Source of the DNA: Serripes groenlandicus
Taxonomy: Eukaryota > Mollusca > Bivalvia > Cardiida > Cardiidae
NCBI GenBank assembly: GCA_031761405.1
Contig: JASEVX010000003.1
Span: 149,516,555-149,580,554 of the forward strand
Reading direction: 5' to 3'
DNA length: 64,000 nucleotides
Below, one piece after another: positions 1 through 9,824 of this stretch. The notes beneath the pieces are model-generated. The model was not told the origin of the DNA, did no database searches, and saw only the letters and a program-made list of their open reading frames with translations. How positions within the stretch are numbered: the stretch's first letter is position 1; each line of letters opens with the position of its first letter. The position numbers and the translations under genes are program-made.

Positions 1-675
1 GCAAATGTGTTGTATATTTGATGCATTTGAGAAACGGACACAAATGCCCGAATGACAACCAGTGAAGACCGTGGCTAGACTGTGTCGATGATTAAAATGA
101 ACCGAAGATTAGTCTTCCTGTGGCGTGCCTCAATTTCGTAGACTTTTGGACTGGTACCAATCTTTTACCAAAAAGGCTGACATTGGCACCTTCAATGCAA
201 AGGATACAGTCTATAAAAACATCGGAGTATCATCAGCAAGCATCCAAGCGAGGTCTGATCACCGTGATCATCGAGACGCTTTACGAGACAAGTGGAATTA
301 GGTTTGAAGAGTTGCCATAGCGTTCCAAGACAATATCCGGCCCAAAACGACGGGCACCGGCCTACCGTGCAAAGTAATAAACATCCATAGACGAAACAAC
401 AATACTGCCACGTCACTCAAACACGGATTCATGATCAGTCCCTGTTATGTCATAATATAATTGGACATGAACGCATATCAAATAGGGTAACACTTCAAGC
501 TTTTTATTATAAGCAACACGTAGAACTGTGTAAACATTGATGGAGGCGTGATCTAGGCGCTCGTCTGAGTCATCACTGTTCGCAGACACACCCCAATACA
601 TCCTCCGCATGACTTGTCCCAGTAAATAACGCCAAACAATCATCCCAAACTGAAACAAGTTAGTCATCGTAATAA
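1..675. other. Unique stretch, no gene recognised
   Basis: Only short open frames (84 codons or fewer) occur on both strands, with no recognisable domain and no similarity to the repeat families found elsewhere in the window. An exon cannot be excluded by eye. Confidence 0.5.
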
Positions 676-936
676 GAGCCGTCCCGCGAGAAAACCAACA
701 TTATGGCATCTGCGTAATGTATCAACCCAGATAAGCCTGCGCAGTCCGCGCAGACTGATTCGTGCTGACACATTCCGTCTTAGGAGGATAGAGGTATACA
801 GTACTGATTCATGAAACAGAAAATCCACATTAGGCGAAAAGTGTCTTTCCGGATCAGTCTGCGCGGACAGCGCAGGTTGATCAGGGTCGGTATATTACGC
901 AGAGGCCATCATGTTGGTTTTCTCGTGGGATGGCTC
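676..936 (+). mobile_element. GAGCC-type MITE, full-length copy 1
   Basis: This copy defines the family. It has about 30-bp terminal inverted repeats: it starts GAGCCGTCCCGCGAGAAAAC and ends in the inverse, finishing GGGATGGCTC. Inside each end lies a GC-rich foldback (GCCTGCGCAGTCCGCGCAG and similar). An asymmetric centre (GAGGTATACAGTACTGATTC, then AAACAGAAAATCCAC) sets the orientation. There is no open frame of note, so the element must be non-autonomous. Ten copies occur in this window in both orientations, which supports a mobile element rather than a local hairpin. Flanks of several copies are ATAT-rich, but a fixed target-site duplication is not clear. I cannot name the transposase superfamily. 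Confidence 0.85.
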
Positions 937-1203
937 AATTATTGTTTATGTCAAAATCACTAAAATCAGACATGAAAGCTCGGAGCCCTGTCAATAACGT
1001 GTTAATAGCCAGTTTTTTCTGTCTTCCTTGTTCACCGACACAGAATAAATTTGTTTCTGGAATACACGAGCCCGGAAAACAAACTATGGTGTATTTACGA
1101 CCATTGTAGATGCAGCTCAACTTTCGCATTATCATTGTTTGCCAGTATGGCATTCAAGGAGCAGAAGTTAAACGCCTACTTCGTTCCCGCAGCTATGATT
1201 TAT

Positions 1204-1428
1204 CAACCATTTCCCACTTACAACAAATCTACATGCAGACGACATTAAAAACCCATTGGCAAAACATGTGAAACCCACATAAATGAGAGTTAAATTATTA
1301 AATAAGTTGAAATCATTGTGGCAAAAGGATGAATTGCTCTTTATGAACAATTTCTTCTTCGTCTCAATGTTTCACAAGTCGACTGCCTCAGTGGCGTCAG
1401 AAAGTGCCCGTATGTTGGAAAGGTTTAA
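1204..1428 (+). mobile_element. TTAA-type MITE, divergent copy
   Basis: It has the family order: ACCATTTCCCAC end, CAACAAATCTACATGCAGAC, a central foldback around TGGCAAAAGGATGAATTGCT, GTCGACTGC, GGCGTCAGAAAGTG, and a GGAAAGGTTTAA end. Both ends carry substitutions against the CCCTTTCCC consensus, so it is an old copy. Confidence 0.75.
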
Positions 1429-1647
1429 TGTAGCTCTATGAGCCACTTAAGACCGTAATGGATCACCCTAGGTTTCTAATTGCTTTAATAATTCTTATCA
1501 TGGCCCAGGCATACTAAAGATAATCCCTTCAATGGTTCGTAAAATATATTTTATTTTGGTGTGTCTACAACAGACGGGTCTTTGAAATCCATTGTTTGGT
1601 GTATTACGCCGTTTTCAACAATCTTTCAGTTATATCATGACGTTTCC

Positions 1648-1960
1648 TGAGTAAGTAACCAGTATTACTGGTCAGTAAGTAACCAGTATTACTGATCAGT
1701 AAGTAATCAGTATTACCTGTCAGTAAGTAACCATTATTACTGTTCAGTAAGTAACTAGTATTACTGGTCAGTAAGCAAACAGTATAACTGGTCAGTAAGT
1801 AACCATTATTACTGGTCAGTAAGTAACCATTATTACTGGTCAGTAAGTAACCAGTATAACTGGTTAGTAAGTAACCAGTATTACTGGTCAGTAAGTAACC
1901 ATTATTACTGGTCAGTAAGTAACCAGTATAACTGGTCAGTAAGTAACCAGTATTACTGGT
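1648..1960. repeat. 24-bp minisatellite, about 13 units
   Basis: The unit is CAGTAAGTAACCAGTATTAC plus TGGT, with scattered substitutions. Left flank TTTCCTGAG and right flank CCATTTATCCTGAC are adjoining parts of the SINE body in the unexpanded copy at 2935-3076. The array therefore arose inside the SINE. Confidence 0.9.
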
Positions 1961-2104
1961 CCATTTATCCTGACTCTAGCCAGTCACTCGTAATGCCAAC
2001 CCCGAAACCATAACAACCAAGGAGTGCAGCAATTACTACCTACTTTTGTTAAGTCTTTGGTATGACCCGGCCGGGAATCGAACCCGCGACCTTCTGCACA
2101 TGAT

Positions 2105-2219
2105 GCGGACGCTCTACCACTACACCGCCGAGGCGGACGCTCTACCACTACACCACCGAGGCGGACGCTCTACCACTACGCCACCGAGGCGGACGCTCTA
2201 CCACTACACCGCCGAGGCG
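2105..2219 (-). repeat. 28-bp tandem repeat of a tRNA-like A-box segment, four units
   Basis: On the minus strand each unit reads GGTGTAGTGGTAGAGCGTCC followed by GCCTCGGC. This is the D-arm/A-box half of the tRNA-like head. Only the innermost unit is followed by a B box, so one complete type 2 pol III promoter and three extra A boxes are present. Confidence 0.85.
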
Positions 2220-2380
2220 TTTGGTCTTCGAAAGAAACAGTTACAGAAATGAAGAAATTGCTGAAGGTAATAAAATTCTAAAAATATGAATCTCGGTTGT
2301 GTTTTTGTTCTGTTTGTTTTAGTTGGGTTACACTGATATATTTTACATCGCTCGCGAAGCAAAGTTCTCACAATTTCTAT

Positions 2381-2520
2381 TAACCCTTCCCCAGATATGT
2401 AAGGTATCTGCGGCAATAATAATAGGAGCAATTTCAGGACCTAGCAATTTCACCTTTTGCCACAATGTTTTCAAAAGTCGTCTGCTGCAGACGAGCCAGA
2501 AAGAGTGTGCATGTGGTAAA
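2381..2520 (+). mobile_element. TTAA-type MITE, internally deleted copy
   Basis: The left end TTAACCCTTCCCC is present. The middle is shortened, and the right half (TTTTGCCACAATGTTTTCAA, GTCGTCTGCTGCAGACG) is clear. The right terminus has decayed to ATGTGGTAAATG. Confidence 0.65.
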
Positions 2521-2545
2521 TGATTGATGATATCACAAGTTATAT

Positions 2546-2806
2546 GGACCGTCCCGCGAGAAAACCAACATTGTGGACTCTGCGTAAAGTATCGACCCGG
2601 ATCAGCCTAAGTATGCCACGCAGGCTAACCCGGATAGACACTTTTCGCCTGCTGTGGATTTTCTGTTTCAGGAATCATTACTCTATACCATTATCCCCCC
2701 TAAGACGGAATGTATAAACCCAGATTAGCCTGCGCGGAGTGCGCAGGCTGATCTGGGTTTATACATTACGCAGAGTTGATAATGTTGGTTTTCTCGTAAT
2801 TCGGCG
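2546..2806 (-). mobile_element. GAGCC-type MITE, copy 2
   Basis: Inverted relative to copy 1: TTTTCGCCTGCTGTGGATTT and GGAATCATTACTCTATACC lie in the centre. Left end GGACCGTCCCGCGAGAAAAC is good; right end TTTTCTCGTAATTCGGCGC is degraded. The right-hand foldback (CAGATTAGCCTGCGCGGAGT and its inverse) is nearly perfect. Confidence 0.8.
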
Positions 2807-2934
2807 CATATATTGTCAGGGAACGAATATACGATATCGGTAACCTATGTATCTACCAAAGCAGTATCGTATTAATGATACGTCTGAGCATATCGGTATC
2901 GAGTATTCACTGTCCGTCTACATGTTCCGCCTCG

Positions 2935-3076
2935 GATGCGGGGTTATCATTAATACTGACTGGCTGGTGTCAGGATACATGGACCAGTTCACAGTCACTG
3001 GTAACTTACCCAGGAAACGCCGTGATATAACTAAAACAATGTGTTGAAAGCGGCGTAAAATACAAAACAATAAAAA
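2935..3076 (+). mobile_element. SINE 3-prime part, unexpanded
   Basis: Contains GTGTCAGGATACATGGACCA, then ACTGGTAACTTACCCAGG, then AAACGCCGTGATATAACT and a GTTGAAAGCGGCGTAAAATA tail running into an A-rich end. This is the reference for the body without a minisatellite. The tRNA head is not visible upstream, so the copy is 5-prime truncated or too diverged. Confidence 0.7.
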
Positions 3077-3945
3077 CCGTCTACATGTATATATATTCAT
3101 AGATGCATCCTTTGACACAAGACTAGTACTGTGTCCTCATTCGTTTTACGCAAAGTTACCTTTACATGATCAGGCCTCTAGATGAAGGGACTTTTGTACG
3201 TTCTAAAATCCTTATCTTACCCTCTAACCCTATGTTGTGGGTACTCGAAAGAATCGTTTACTTGAAACGATTCTTTTGAGAATGAGAACCCACATCATTT
3301 GGTTTGGATGGATACTAAGGAAGATATTGTGGGTAAAAGAGCTGTATACTTCTCCTTATCTAAACCTCTCCATAATCATTTAACGGAGAGACAATAAGAC
3401 CTCTACTCGTCAGTGTAGGCTCATTTTAATTATGGGAACATGTCAAGGTTTTCACATGAAATTAATATGTTCTCGGATACAGATGTCTTCTAACGCGCGT
3501 TGCTACACGAGCATTTTGGAAACAGTTTGAGAAAAGGAGAAATACACAATGACGAGACAATTCTAAATTTTGTAAAATGCTGAACAAAATTCTTCCAAAT
3601 TACTATTCAACATATATTTCTTCAAAGTTGACGACCCTAAAAGTAAATCAGGTAAACAGTTTTAAAAAAATGTCAAAAAGACATGAAGAGAAAACAGAAC
3701 AAAATAAAGAGAAGAAAAAAACTCAACAGAAATAATGCACATGAGAATGCAAGTCTAAACAATGACCCGCTCGATTGATTTAACACACAAGTTGAATGAA
3801 CATTATTGACGATATCATCTGATCCCACATACAACTTTCGTGACAGGTTCTGTGCGATAAACACCGGCCTTAGACCTCTTAGGTTACCTCTTTGTAACCC
3901 TTAGTCTGCAAAATGTCACTGCGCTGATTGAGTCAAGTTGAACGT
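3077..3945. other. Unique AT-rich stretch, no gene recognised
   Basis: No open frame above 63 codons. One strong hairpin is annotated separately. A purine-rich patch (AAAACAGAACAAAATAAAGA) lies near 3693. Confidence 0.5.
3232..3298. repeat. Imperfect 67-bp hairpin
   Basis: Inner arms AAAGAATCGTTT (3248-3259) and AAACGATTCTTT (3265-3276) are perfect 12-mers around a 5-base loop. Outer arms ATGTTGTGGGTACTC and GAGAACCCACATCAT pair with two mismatches. No second copy is seen in the window. Confidence 0.8.
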
Positions 3946-4017
3946 CGTTTTTACCAGTATTTCAGTTCTATCATGGCGAGAGGTTCACCTAGCTATGTGC
4001 TTCCAGGCTCTCCTCGC
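3946..4017 (-). mobile_element. SINE tail fragment flanking the 15-bp array
   Basis: TTTCAGTTCTATCATGGCG matches the SINE tail (TTTCAGTTATATCACGGCG) found beside the 24- and 42-bp arrays. The sequence then diverges before the array starts. A degraded head may lie near 5698-5735 (GGCCGGGTCAAGATCCGAAC), but I am not confident of it. Confidence 0.5.
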
Positions 4018-5590
4018 ACCAGTACTCCGCATTTCACACACCATTACTCCACACAGCAGTACTCCATATACCAGTACTCCACACACCAGTACTCCACACA
4101 TCAGTACTCCACACATCAGTACTCCACACACCAGTACTTCACACACCAGTACTCCACACACCAGTACTCCACATACCAGTACTCCACACACCAGTACTCC
4201 ACACACCAGTACTCCACACACCAGCACTCCACATATCAGTACTCCACACACCAGTACTCCACACAGCAGTACTCCACACACCAGTACTCCACACACCAGT
4301 ACTCCACACACCAGCACTCCACACATCAGTACTCCACACACCAGTACTCCACACAGCAGTACTCCACACATCAGCACTCCACACACCAGTACTCCACACA
4401 CCAGTACTCCACACATCATCACTCCACACAGCAGTACTCCACACACCAGTACTCCACACAGCAGTACTCCACACATCAGTACTCCACACACCAGTACTCC
4501 ACACACCAGTACTCCACACACCAGTACTCCACACACCAGTACTCCACACATCAGTACTCCACACACCAGTACTCAATACAGCAGTACTCCCCAAAGCAGT
4601 ACTCCATACAACAATACTCCATACAGCAGTACTCCACACACCAGTACTCCACACACCAGTACTCCACACAGCAGTACTCCACACACCAGTACTACACACA
4701 CCAGTACTCCACACACCAGTACTCCACACAGCAGTACTCCATACAACAATACTCCACACAACAGTACTCCATACAGCAATACTCCATACAGCAGTACTCC
4801 ACATAGCAGTACTCCACACACCAGTACTCCATACAGAAATACTCCACACACCAGTACTCCACACAGCAGTACTCCACACATCGGTAGTCCAAACAGCAGT
4901 ACTCCACACAGCAGTATTCTACACAGCAGTACTCCACACAGCAGTACTCCACACACCATTACTACACACACCAGTACTCCATACACCAGTACTCCACACA
5001 CCAGTAAACCACACATCAGTACTCCACACAGCAGTACTCCACACACCATACATCCACACACCAGTGCTCCACACAGCAGTACCCACACAGCAGTACTCCA
5101 CACACCAGTGTTCCACACACCGGTACTCCATACAGCAGTACTCCACACACCAGTACTCCAAACACCAGTAATACACACACAAGTACTCCATACAGGACTC
5201 CACACAACAGTACTCCATACACCAGTACTCCATACACCAGTACTCCACACAGCAATACTCCACACACCATCACTCCACACAGCAATACTCCACACACCAG
5301 TACTCCACACATCAGCACTCCACACAGCAGTACTCCACAAATCAGTACTCCACACAGCATTACCCCACACACCAGTACTCTACACAGCAGTACTCAACAC
5401 ATCAGTACTCCACACACCAGTACTCCATATATCAGTACTCCACACACCGGTACTCCACACACCAGTACTCCACACACAAATACTCACACACCAGTGCTCC
5501 ACACAGCAGTACTCCACACAGCGGTACTCAACACAGCAGTGAACCACACAGCAGTACTCCATACACCAGTACTCCACACACTAGTATTCC
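4018..5590. repeat. 15-bp minisatellite, about 105 units
   Basis: The unit is CACACCAGTACTCCA, with CAG/CAT/CAC variants. Because 15 is a multiple of three, the array stays open in several frames on both strands. The longest is 534 codons on the plus strand (about 3938-5542, Thr-Ser-Thr-Pro-His repeats), with Tyr-Ser-Thr-His-Gln in a second frame and Cys-Gly-Val-Leu or Trp-Ser-Thr types on the minus strand. Having open frames in all directions argues against a protein gene. Homogeneity falls to the right of about 5040, where short indels break the phase. Confidence 0.95.
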
Positions 5591-5740
5591 CAGGTATCGG
5601 ACTACCTTCCCACAATGGCACATAGGCCCTCGGCCAATTGTTTGGAGACGAATGACGCAAATCGAAATGTCTTTTGTCAATAAAAAGGAAAGAATGAATG
5701 GCCGGGTCAAGATCCGAACGCATGACCCCTGGATATATCT
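5591..5740. other. Unique flank right of the 15-bp array
   Basis: No array units remain. It contains ATGGCCGGGTCAAGATCC near 5698, which could be a decayed tRNA-like B-box region of the SINE on the minus strand. Confidence 0.35.
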
Positions 5741-6170
5741 CGTCGTTAGGCGGACCGTCCCGGAATGACCCGGACAATCCCGGATCAGCTAAGGACTGTC
5801 CCGGACCCAACACGGCCCGCCCTGGTACCAACACGAAATGCCGGATCGCCCAGGATCGCCCAGGATCAACACGGCGACACTAGGTACCTTTCCAGAGTCA
5901 AAAGGTCGCTAAACGGACCGTCCCGGACCACCCCGGATTGAAAGATTCTCCCGGACGGTCCCGGATGATCACGGCAATTCTAAACAGTTTAAAATTGCCG
6001 GGGTGGTGTCCCAGACCATGACGAACCATCCAGGATCCAGGATTGTCCTAGACTATCCCGGATAAGCCCGGACCCAACGCGGATCCAACACGGATCTGAC
6101 CCCGGATCGGAAAAAGTTTAGTCCAGGACGCTCCGGGACAGTCCAGGCGGTCAGCGGGACTTGGGCTTAA
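5741..6170. repeat. GC-rich degenerate CCCGGA-motif region
   Basis: About 11 occurrences of CCCGGA, usually as GTCCCGGAC or ATCCCGGAT, at irregular spacing in a stretch much richer in GC than its surroundings. A 29-base hairpin (5972-6000, arms CGGCAATTCTAAAC and GTTTAAAATTGCCG with one mismatch) lies inside. It looks like a decayed short-unit repeat. Confidence 0.6.
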
Positions 6171-6302
6171 GCAATCATAGATGTTAATAAATGAGTCGCA
6201 GTCTGTTTTCAATGTTTTAGACATAGTTTAATTTGCTGTGAGTTCAGTTCGGTTATATTAACGGTATCTAACAATTCCAATACAATGTCGTCAGTACTAG
6301 TC

Positions 6303-6307
<5 letters not shown>

Positions 6308-6358
<51 letters not shown>
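6308..6358. repeat. (CA)n microsatellite
   Basis: Uninterrupted AC dinucleotides for 51 bases, ending a few bases from a degraded TTAA-type MITE. Confidence 0.97.
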
Positions 6359-6360
<2 letters not shown>

Positions 6361-6362
6361 CG

Positions 6363-6512
6363 AATTTGAAACTATCTAGGCAAAACTATGGAAAATCTCT
6401 TTACAGAAAAGTATGACTATTAAATAGACTTGAACACAAAATGAGCAATTGATCATCATAAGTAGTTTCTTATTTTTCCACACTGTTGTCTAAAGTCGTC
6501 AGCTAATGGTTA
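6363..6512 (+). mobile_element. TTAA-type MITE, decayed partial copy
   Basis: Recognised by AACTATCTAGGCAAAACTATG, GGAAAATCTCTTTACAGAAA, ATGAGCAATTGATCATCATA and AAAGTCGTCAGC in family order. The left terminus is replaced by the (CA)n run and the right terminus is lost. Confidence 0.5.
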
Positions 6513-6639
6513 AGCCATTTCACTGGAGGACTTTTGAAGCTTCCTGATAGATCTCCATTAGAAAGGACAAGTATTATTTTGCTAATCTGAATCGTTGGTA
6601 GTTTCAAGACCTGCAAAGTTCTGGGTCGTATTCAGATTG

Positions 6640-6782
6640 ACATAACAAACCGAGCTCTCTTCCAATCAAATCACGGTTTTCGACAAGCAATCGCCTCTCA
6701 ACCAATCGAATCACGGCATTTGACAAGCACTCGGATCTCAACCAATCAAATCACGGCCTTTGACAAGCACTCGCCGAACACT
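6640..6782. repeat. Three 40-bp direct repeats containing CCAAT
   Basis: TCACGG recurs at 6671, 6711 and 6751, each preceded by CCAATCRAA and followed by TTTGACAAGCA or similar. CCAAT is also the NF-Y core, but no gene start is visible nearby, so I call it only a repeat. Confidence 0.8.
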
Positions 6783-7201
6783 TGATGTGTTAGTACATTA
6801 TGTATACTCCCCCATCTTTCGTCAGTCAAAACTGTTTTCGGTCTTCAACATTAGTAAAGTTATATCTCTGTCCAGTTAAACAGATTTAATATGTGGCAAT
6901 AAATCAATATTATCAATAAGATCGGTAATTGACTTAAATGAACTTTGGTTTTCATTTAAGTCAACGTAATCCCCCGTAAAGGTAGATTATATTACAAAAA
7001 AGTGTCAAAGTTAAGTCTTTCATGACAAGAGATAAACTTGCATTAATTAGCCTTTGATATATCTCCTGCAACGTTACTTACAAACTATATTTTCTCTCCT
7101 ATTTCACCGGCAGACCATGTCCTTTAATTCAAGGCCAAATATTATCTTAATACTCTCAATGCATTTTTTCCCTTTTTCTATTTTGCTGGATTTACTCGAG
7201 G
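6783..7201. other. Unique AT-rich stretch with one perfect hairpin
   Basis: No gene seen. Arms TTGACTTAAATGAA (6929-6942) and TTCATTTAAGTCAA (6951-6964) form a perfect 14-bp stem with an 8-base loop. Confidence 0.55.
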
Positions 7202-7396
7202 AAATCTAGTTTGGTTTTAGAACTTCTGGAAAATCTCTAAAGATAGAAGTACAAATATCGAATACAGTTGAAAACATCATGGCAAAGGGAGAACTGACTT
7301 ATCATGAAGAATTTCTTCTTTTGCCTCATTTCTTTTAAAAGACGTCTGCTGCAGATGCGTCAATATGCGCCTGCTTATGGGAAAAAGTTAAGTTAA
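7202..7396 (+). mobile_element. TTAA-type MITE, degraded left end
   Basis: GGAAAATCTCTAAAGATAGA, GTTGAAAACATCATGGCAAA, GACGTCTGCTGCAGATGCGT and a terminal GGGAAAAAGTTAA are in family order. Confidence 0.65.
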
Positions 7397-7735
7397 GTGA
7401 TGTAACAAAAGTGTATACAGAACACTATAGAAACTATCACGTCGCTATTACCATAACGTTAAGAGAATTCTTACATAAACCAGAACCATACGGCAGACAT
7501 GGCCTTCGAGGAATTGTCAATCTCTAGGCGAGAATTATCTCACAAAGTATATAGACAATAGATGGGAGAATTCCCGGTAATTTGTCCCATCTCAATAATA
7601 AGATGTCTAGACGACTGCGTCATAACGCGATGGAACCGCCATGAAGTTTTGGTATGCGTGTACTTTATCAACGGTTATATCCTTTTCCAGGCTCTTTTGC
7701 TTCCTAAGAAAAACTGAAAACAAAGTACAGTGCAA
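7397..7735. other. Unique stretch, nothing recognised
   Basis: No open frame of note, no repeat-family similarity and no tRNA-like motif. Confidence 0.5.
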
Positions 7736-8840
7736 GCTCTCTAAAATAACATCGGGTGAAAGCATAGAAATGGTTGTTACTCTAAAATAACATCGGGTGA
7801 AAGCAAATAAATGGTTGTTACTCTAGGAAAAGATCGAGTGAATGCAAAGAAATGATTGTTACTCCAGGAAACCTAGGGTGGAAGCATAGAAATAGTTGTT
7901 ACTCGGGTGAAAGCAAACAAATGGTTGTTACTCTAGGAAAATATTGGGTGGAAGCAACGAAATGAGTGTTACTCTTGTAAAACATCGGGTGAAAGCAAAG
8001 AAATGGTTGTTACTCTTGGAAACATCAAGTGGAAGCATAGCAACTGTTGTTACTCTTGGAAAACATTGGGTTAAGGCACAGTAATGGTTGTTACTATAGT
8101 CAAACACCGGGTGAAAGCAACGAAATGATTGTTACTCTAGGATAACATCGGGCGGAAGCATAACAATTGTTGTTACTCTTGGAAAACATCAGGTTAAAGC
8201 ATAGGAATGGTTGTTACTCTAGGAAAACATCGGGTTAAGGCATAGTAATGGTTGTAACTCCGGAAAAAACATCGGGTGAAAGCATAGCAATGATTGTTAC
8301 TCTAGGAAAACATTGGGTTCAGGCATAGTAATGGTTGTTACTCTTGGAAAACATTGGGTTCAGGCATAGTAATGGTTGTTACTCTTGGAAAACATTGGGT
8401 TCAGGCATAGTAATGGTTGTTACTCTTGGAAAACATTGGGTTCAGGCATAGTAATGGTTGTTACTCTATGTAAACATCGGGTGAAAGCATAGAAACGGTT
8501 GTTACTCTAGGAAAACAACAGGTGAAAGCATATAAATGGTTGTTAATCTAGGAAAACCTCGGGTGAAAGCAAGGAAATGATTGTTAGTCTAAGAATACAT
8601 CGGGTGGAAACTTAGAAATGGTTATAACTCTTGGAAAACATCGGGTTAAGGCATATAATAATGGTTGTTACTCTTGAAAAACATCGTTTGAGAGCATGAA
8701 AATGATTGTTTCTCTTGGAAAACACCGGGTTTAAGCTTATGATGAATTGTTGTTAACGTTGGAAAACATCGGTTGCCAGTGTAGGATTTGTTGTTACTCT
8801 TGGAAAACAGCGGATGAAAGCATGGAAATAGTTGTTTTAA
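7736..8840. repeat. 41-bp minisatellite, about 27 units
   Basis: The unit is about ATGGTTGTTACTCTAGGAAA followed by ACATCGGGTGAAAGCATAGAA. Units differ by substitutions and small indels. Four adjacent units around 8300-8462 (ACATTGGGTTCAGGCATAGT type) are identical or nearly so, marking a recent local amplification. Confidence 0.93.
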
Positions 8841-8949
8841 AATAACTTTACATCCAAATTAATGTACATTTACGACCGTCTCTCGTGAAAATAATTTGAG
8901 GTAAAATATAATACATGTATTTGGTAGAAATGAAATTTTACTTTCGACA

Positions 8950-9045
8950 CAGAGTTGAAAACATTGTTTGAAAATGGAGAAATTGCTCGTTTTTAAAAGC
9001 AGCATGGAAAAACGAGCAATTTCTCCATTTTCAAACATCTTTTGC
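8950..9045. mobile_element. TTAA-type MITE core with a perfect 29-bp hairpin
   Basis: GTTGAAAACATTG opens the family core. The arms at 8966-8994 and 9008-9036 (GTTTGAAAATGGAGAAATTG and following bases) are perfectly complementary around a 13-base loop. Outer parts of the element are missing or unrecognisable. Confidence 0.7.
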
Positions 9046-9153
9046 GTCAATAGTCAAGGAAATTTGGTGAACTGAAGCCTTGTATTAGGTCATTGCTCTT
9101 GTTCCTATATAATCGATAGCGTTATAATATTCACTGGTTGGCCACACTTAATA

Positions 9154-9415
9154 TGAACCGTTCCACAAGAAAACCAACATTATGGGCGCTGCGTAATGTA
9201 ACGACCCCGATCAGCCTGTGCAGTCCGTATAGACTTATCCGGGCCGACACATTCTGCTCGGGGGTATAGCTGTATAGAGTAATGATTCATGAAACAGAAA
9301 ATCCACAGGAGACAAACATTGTCTGTCCGGGTTTGCCTGCGCGGCTTGGTTATGCTGATCCGGGTCGATACTTTACGCAGAGTCCACAATGTTGGTGTTC
9401 TCGTGGAACAGCTTG
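9154..9415 (+). mobile_element. GAGCC-type MITE, copy 3
   Basis: GAACCGTTCCACAAGAAAAC begins and TCGTGGAACAGCTT ends the copy. Central GTATAGAGTAATGATTCATG and AAACAGAAAATCCACAGGAG give the orientation. Confidence 0.85.
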
Positions 9416-9620
9416 TATTAAATCCTTTGTTGGAGCACGGAACTTATCTGTCTTGCCCATTTGCGTGTTAATAAAATCATAAAACGGGTGCAAGTAGTCG
9501 AGACTTCATTAATTGGAGGGTAAGTTCATTGCTTCAACAAACATACTGAACAAGTCGTTTTACCCCTTTCCTCTTACAATTCTAAAATTTGGCGTCTAAA
9601 ACGGCACTTCATGCATTGGG

Positions 9621-9824
9621 TCAACACTTTCCTCAGCAGGCGACTTTGAAAACATCTAGGCTAAAATCTGTCCGAACATAAATATAATTATCTAATATAG
9701 TTAACATACTATGACGAAAGGAGAACTTGCACACTGTGAGCATTTTTTCTTTTGGCACAATATGTTTCATACATCGTCTGCTGTAGATACACCACAACTC
9801 GTGTGCATCAGGGAAAGGGTTAGA
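9621..9824 (+). mobile_element. TTAA-type MITE copy
   Basis: TCAACACTTTCCTCAGCAGG, CGACTTTGAAAACATCTAGG, ACGAAAGGAGAACTTGCAC and a clean GGGAAAGGGTTA right end. A 121-codon open frame (9711-10076) begins inside it and is most likely chance. Confidence 0.75.

Larger units (their letters stand above)
1591..2223 (-). mobile_element. tRNA-derived SINE enlarged by an internal minisatellite
   Basis: Read on the minus strand, a tRNA-like head comes first. It has A-box copies GTAGTGGTAGAGCG and a B box GGGTTCGATTCCC at about 2072-2086. A body follows (GGTAGTAATTGCTG, GGTTTCGGGGTTGGC, CTAGAGTCAGGATAAATGG), then the 24-bp array, then a tail reading GGAAACGTCATGATATAACT, GTTGAAAACGGCGTAATAC. The tail is shared with copies at 2935, 28690, 55730 and 59659. 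From memory, the tail resembles the molluscan V-SINE called RUDI; that name was not checked. Pol III internal promoter boxes are intact by eye. The copy is odd in two ways: the array sits inside the body, and the A-box part of the head is itself repeated four times. Confidence 0.8.

Noticed and set aside
2072..2219. Functional tRNA gene
   Set aside because: A and B boxes are good, but no paired acceptor stem is evident, the A-box half is multiplied, and a SINE body follows.
3928..5577. Long open frames in the 15-bp array on both strands
   Set aside because: The period is a multiple of three and stop-free in many frames; frames exist in both directions, and the flanks are SINE-like or unique without coding signals.
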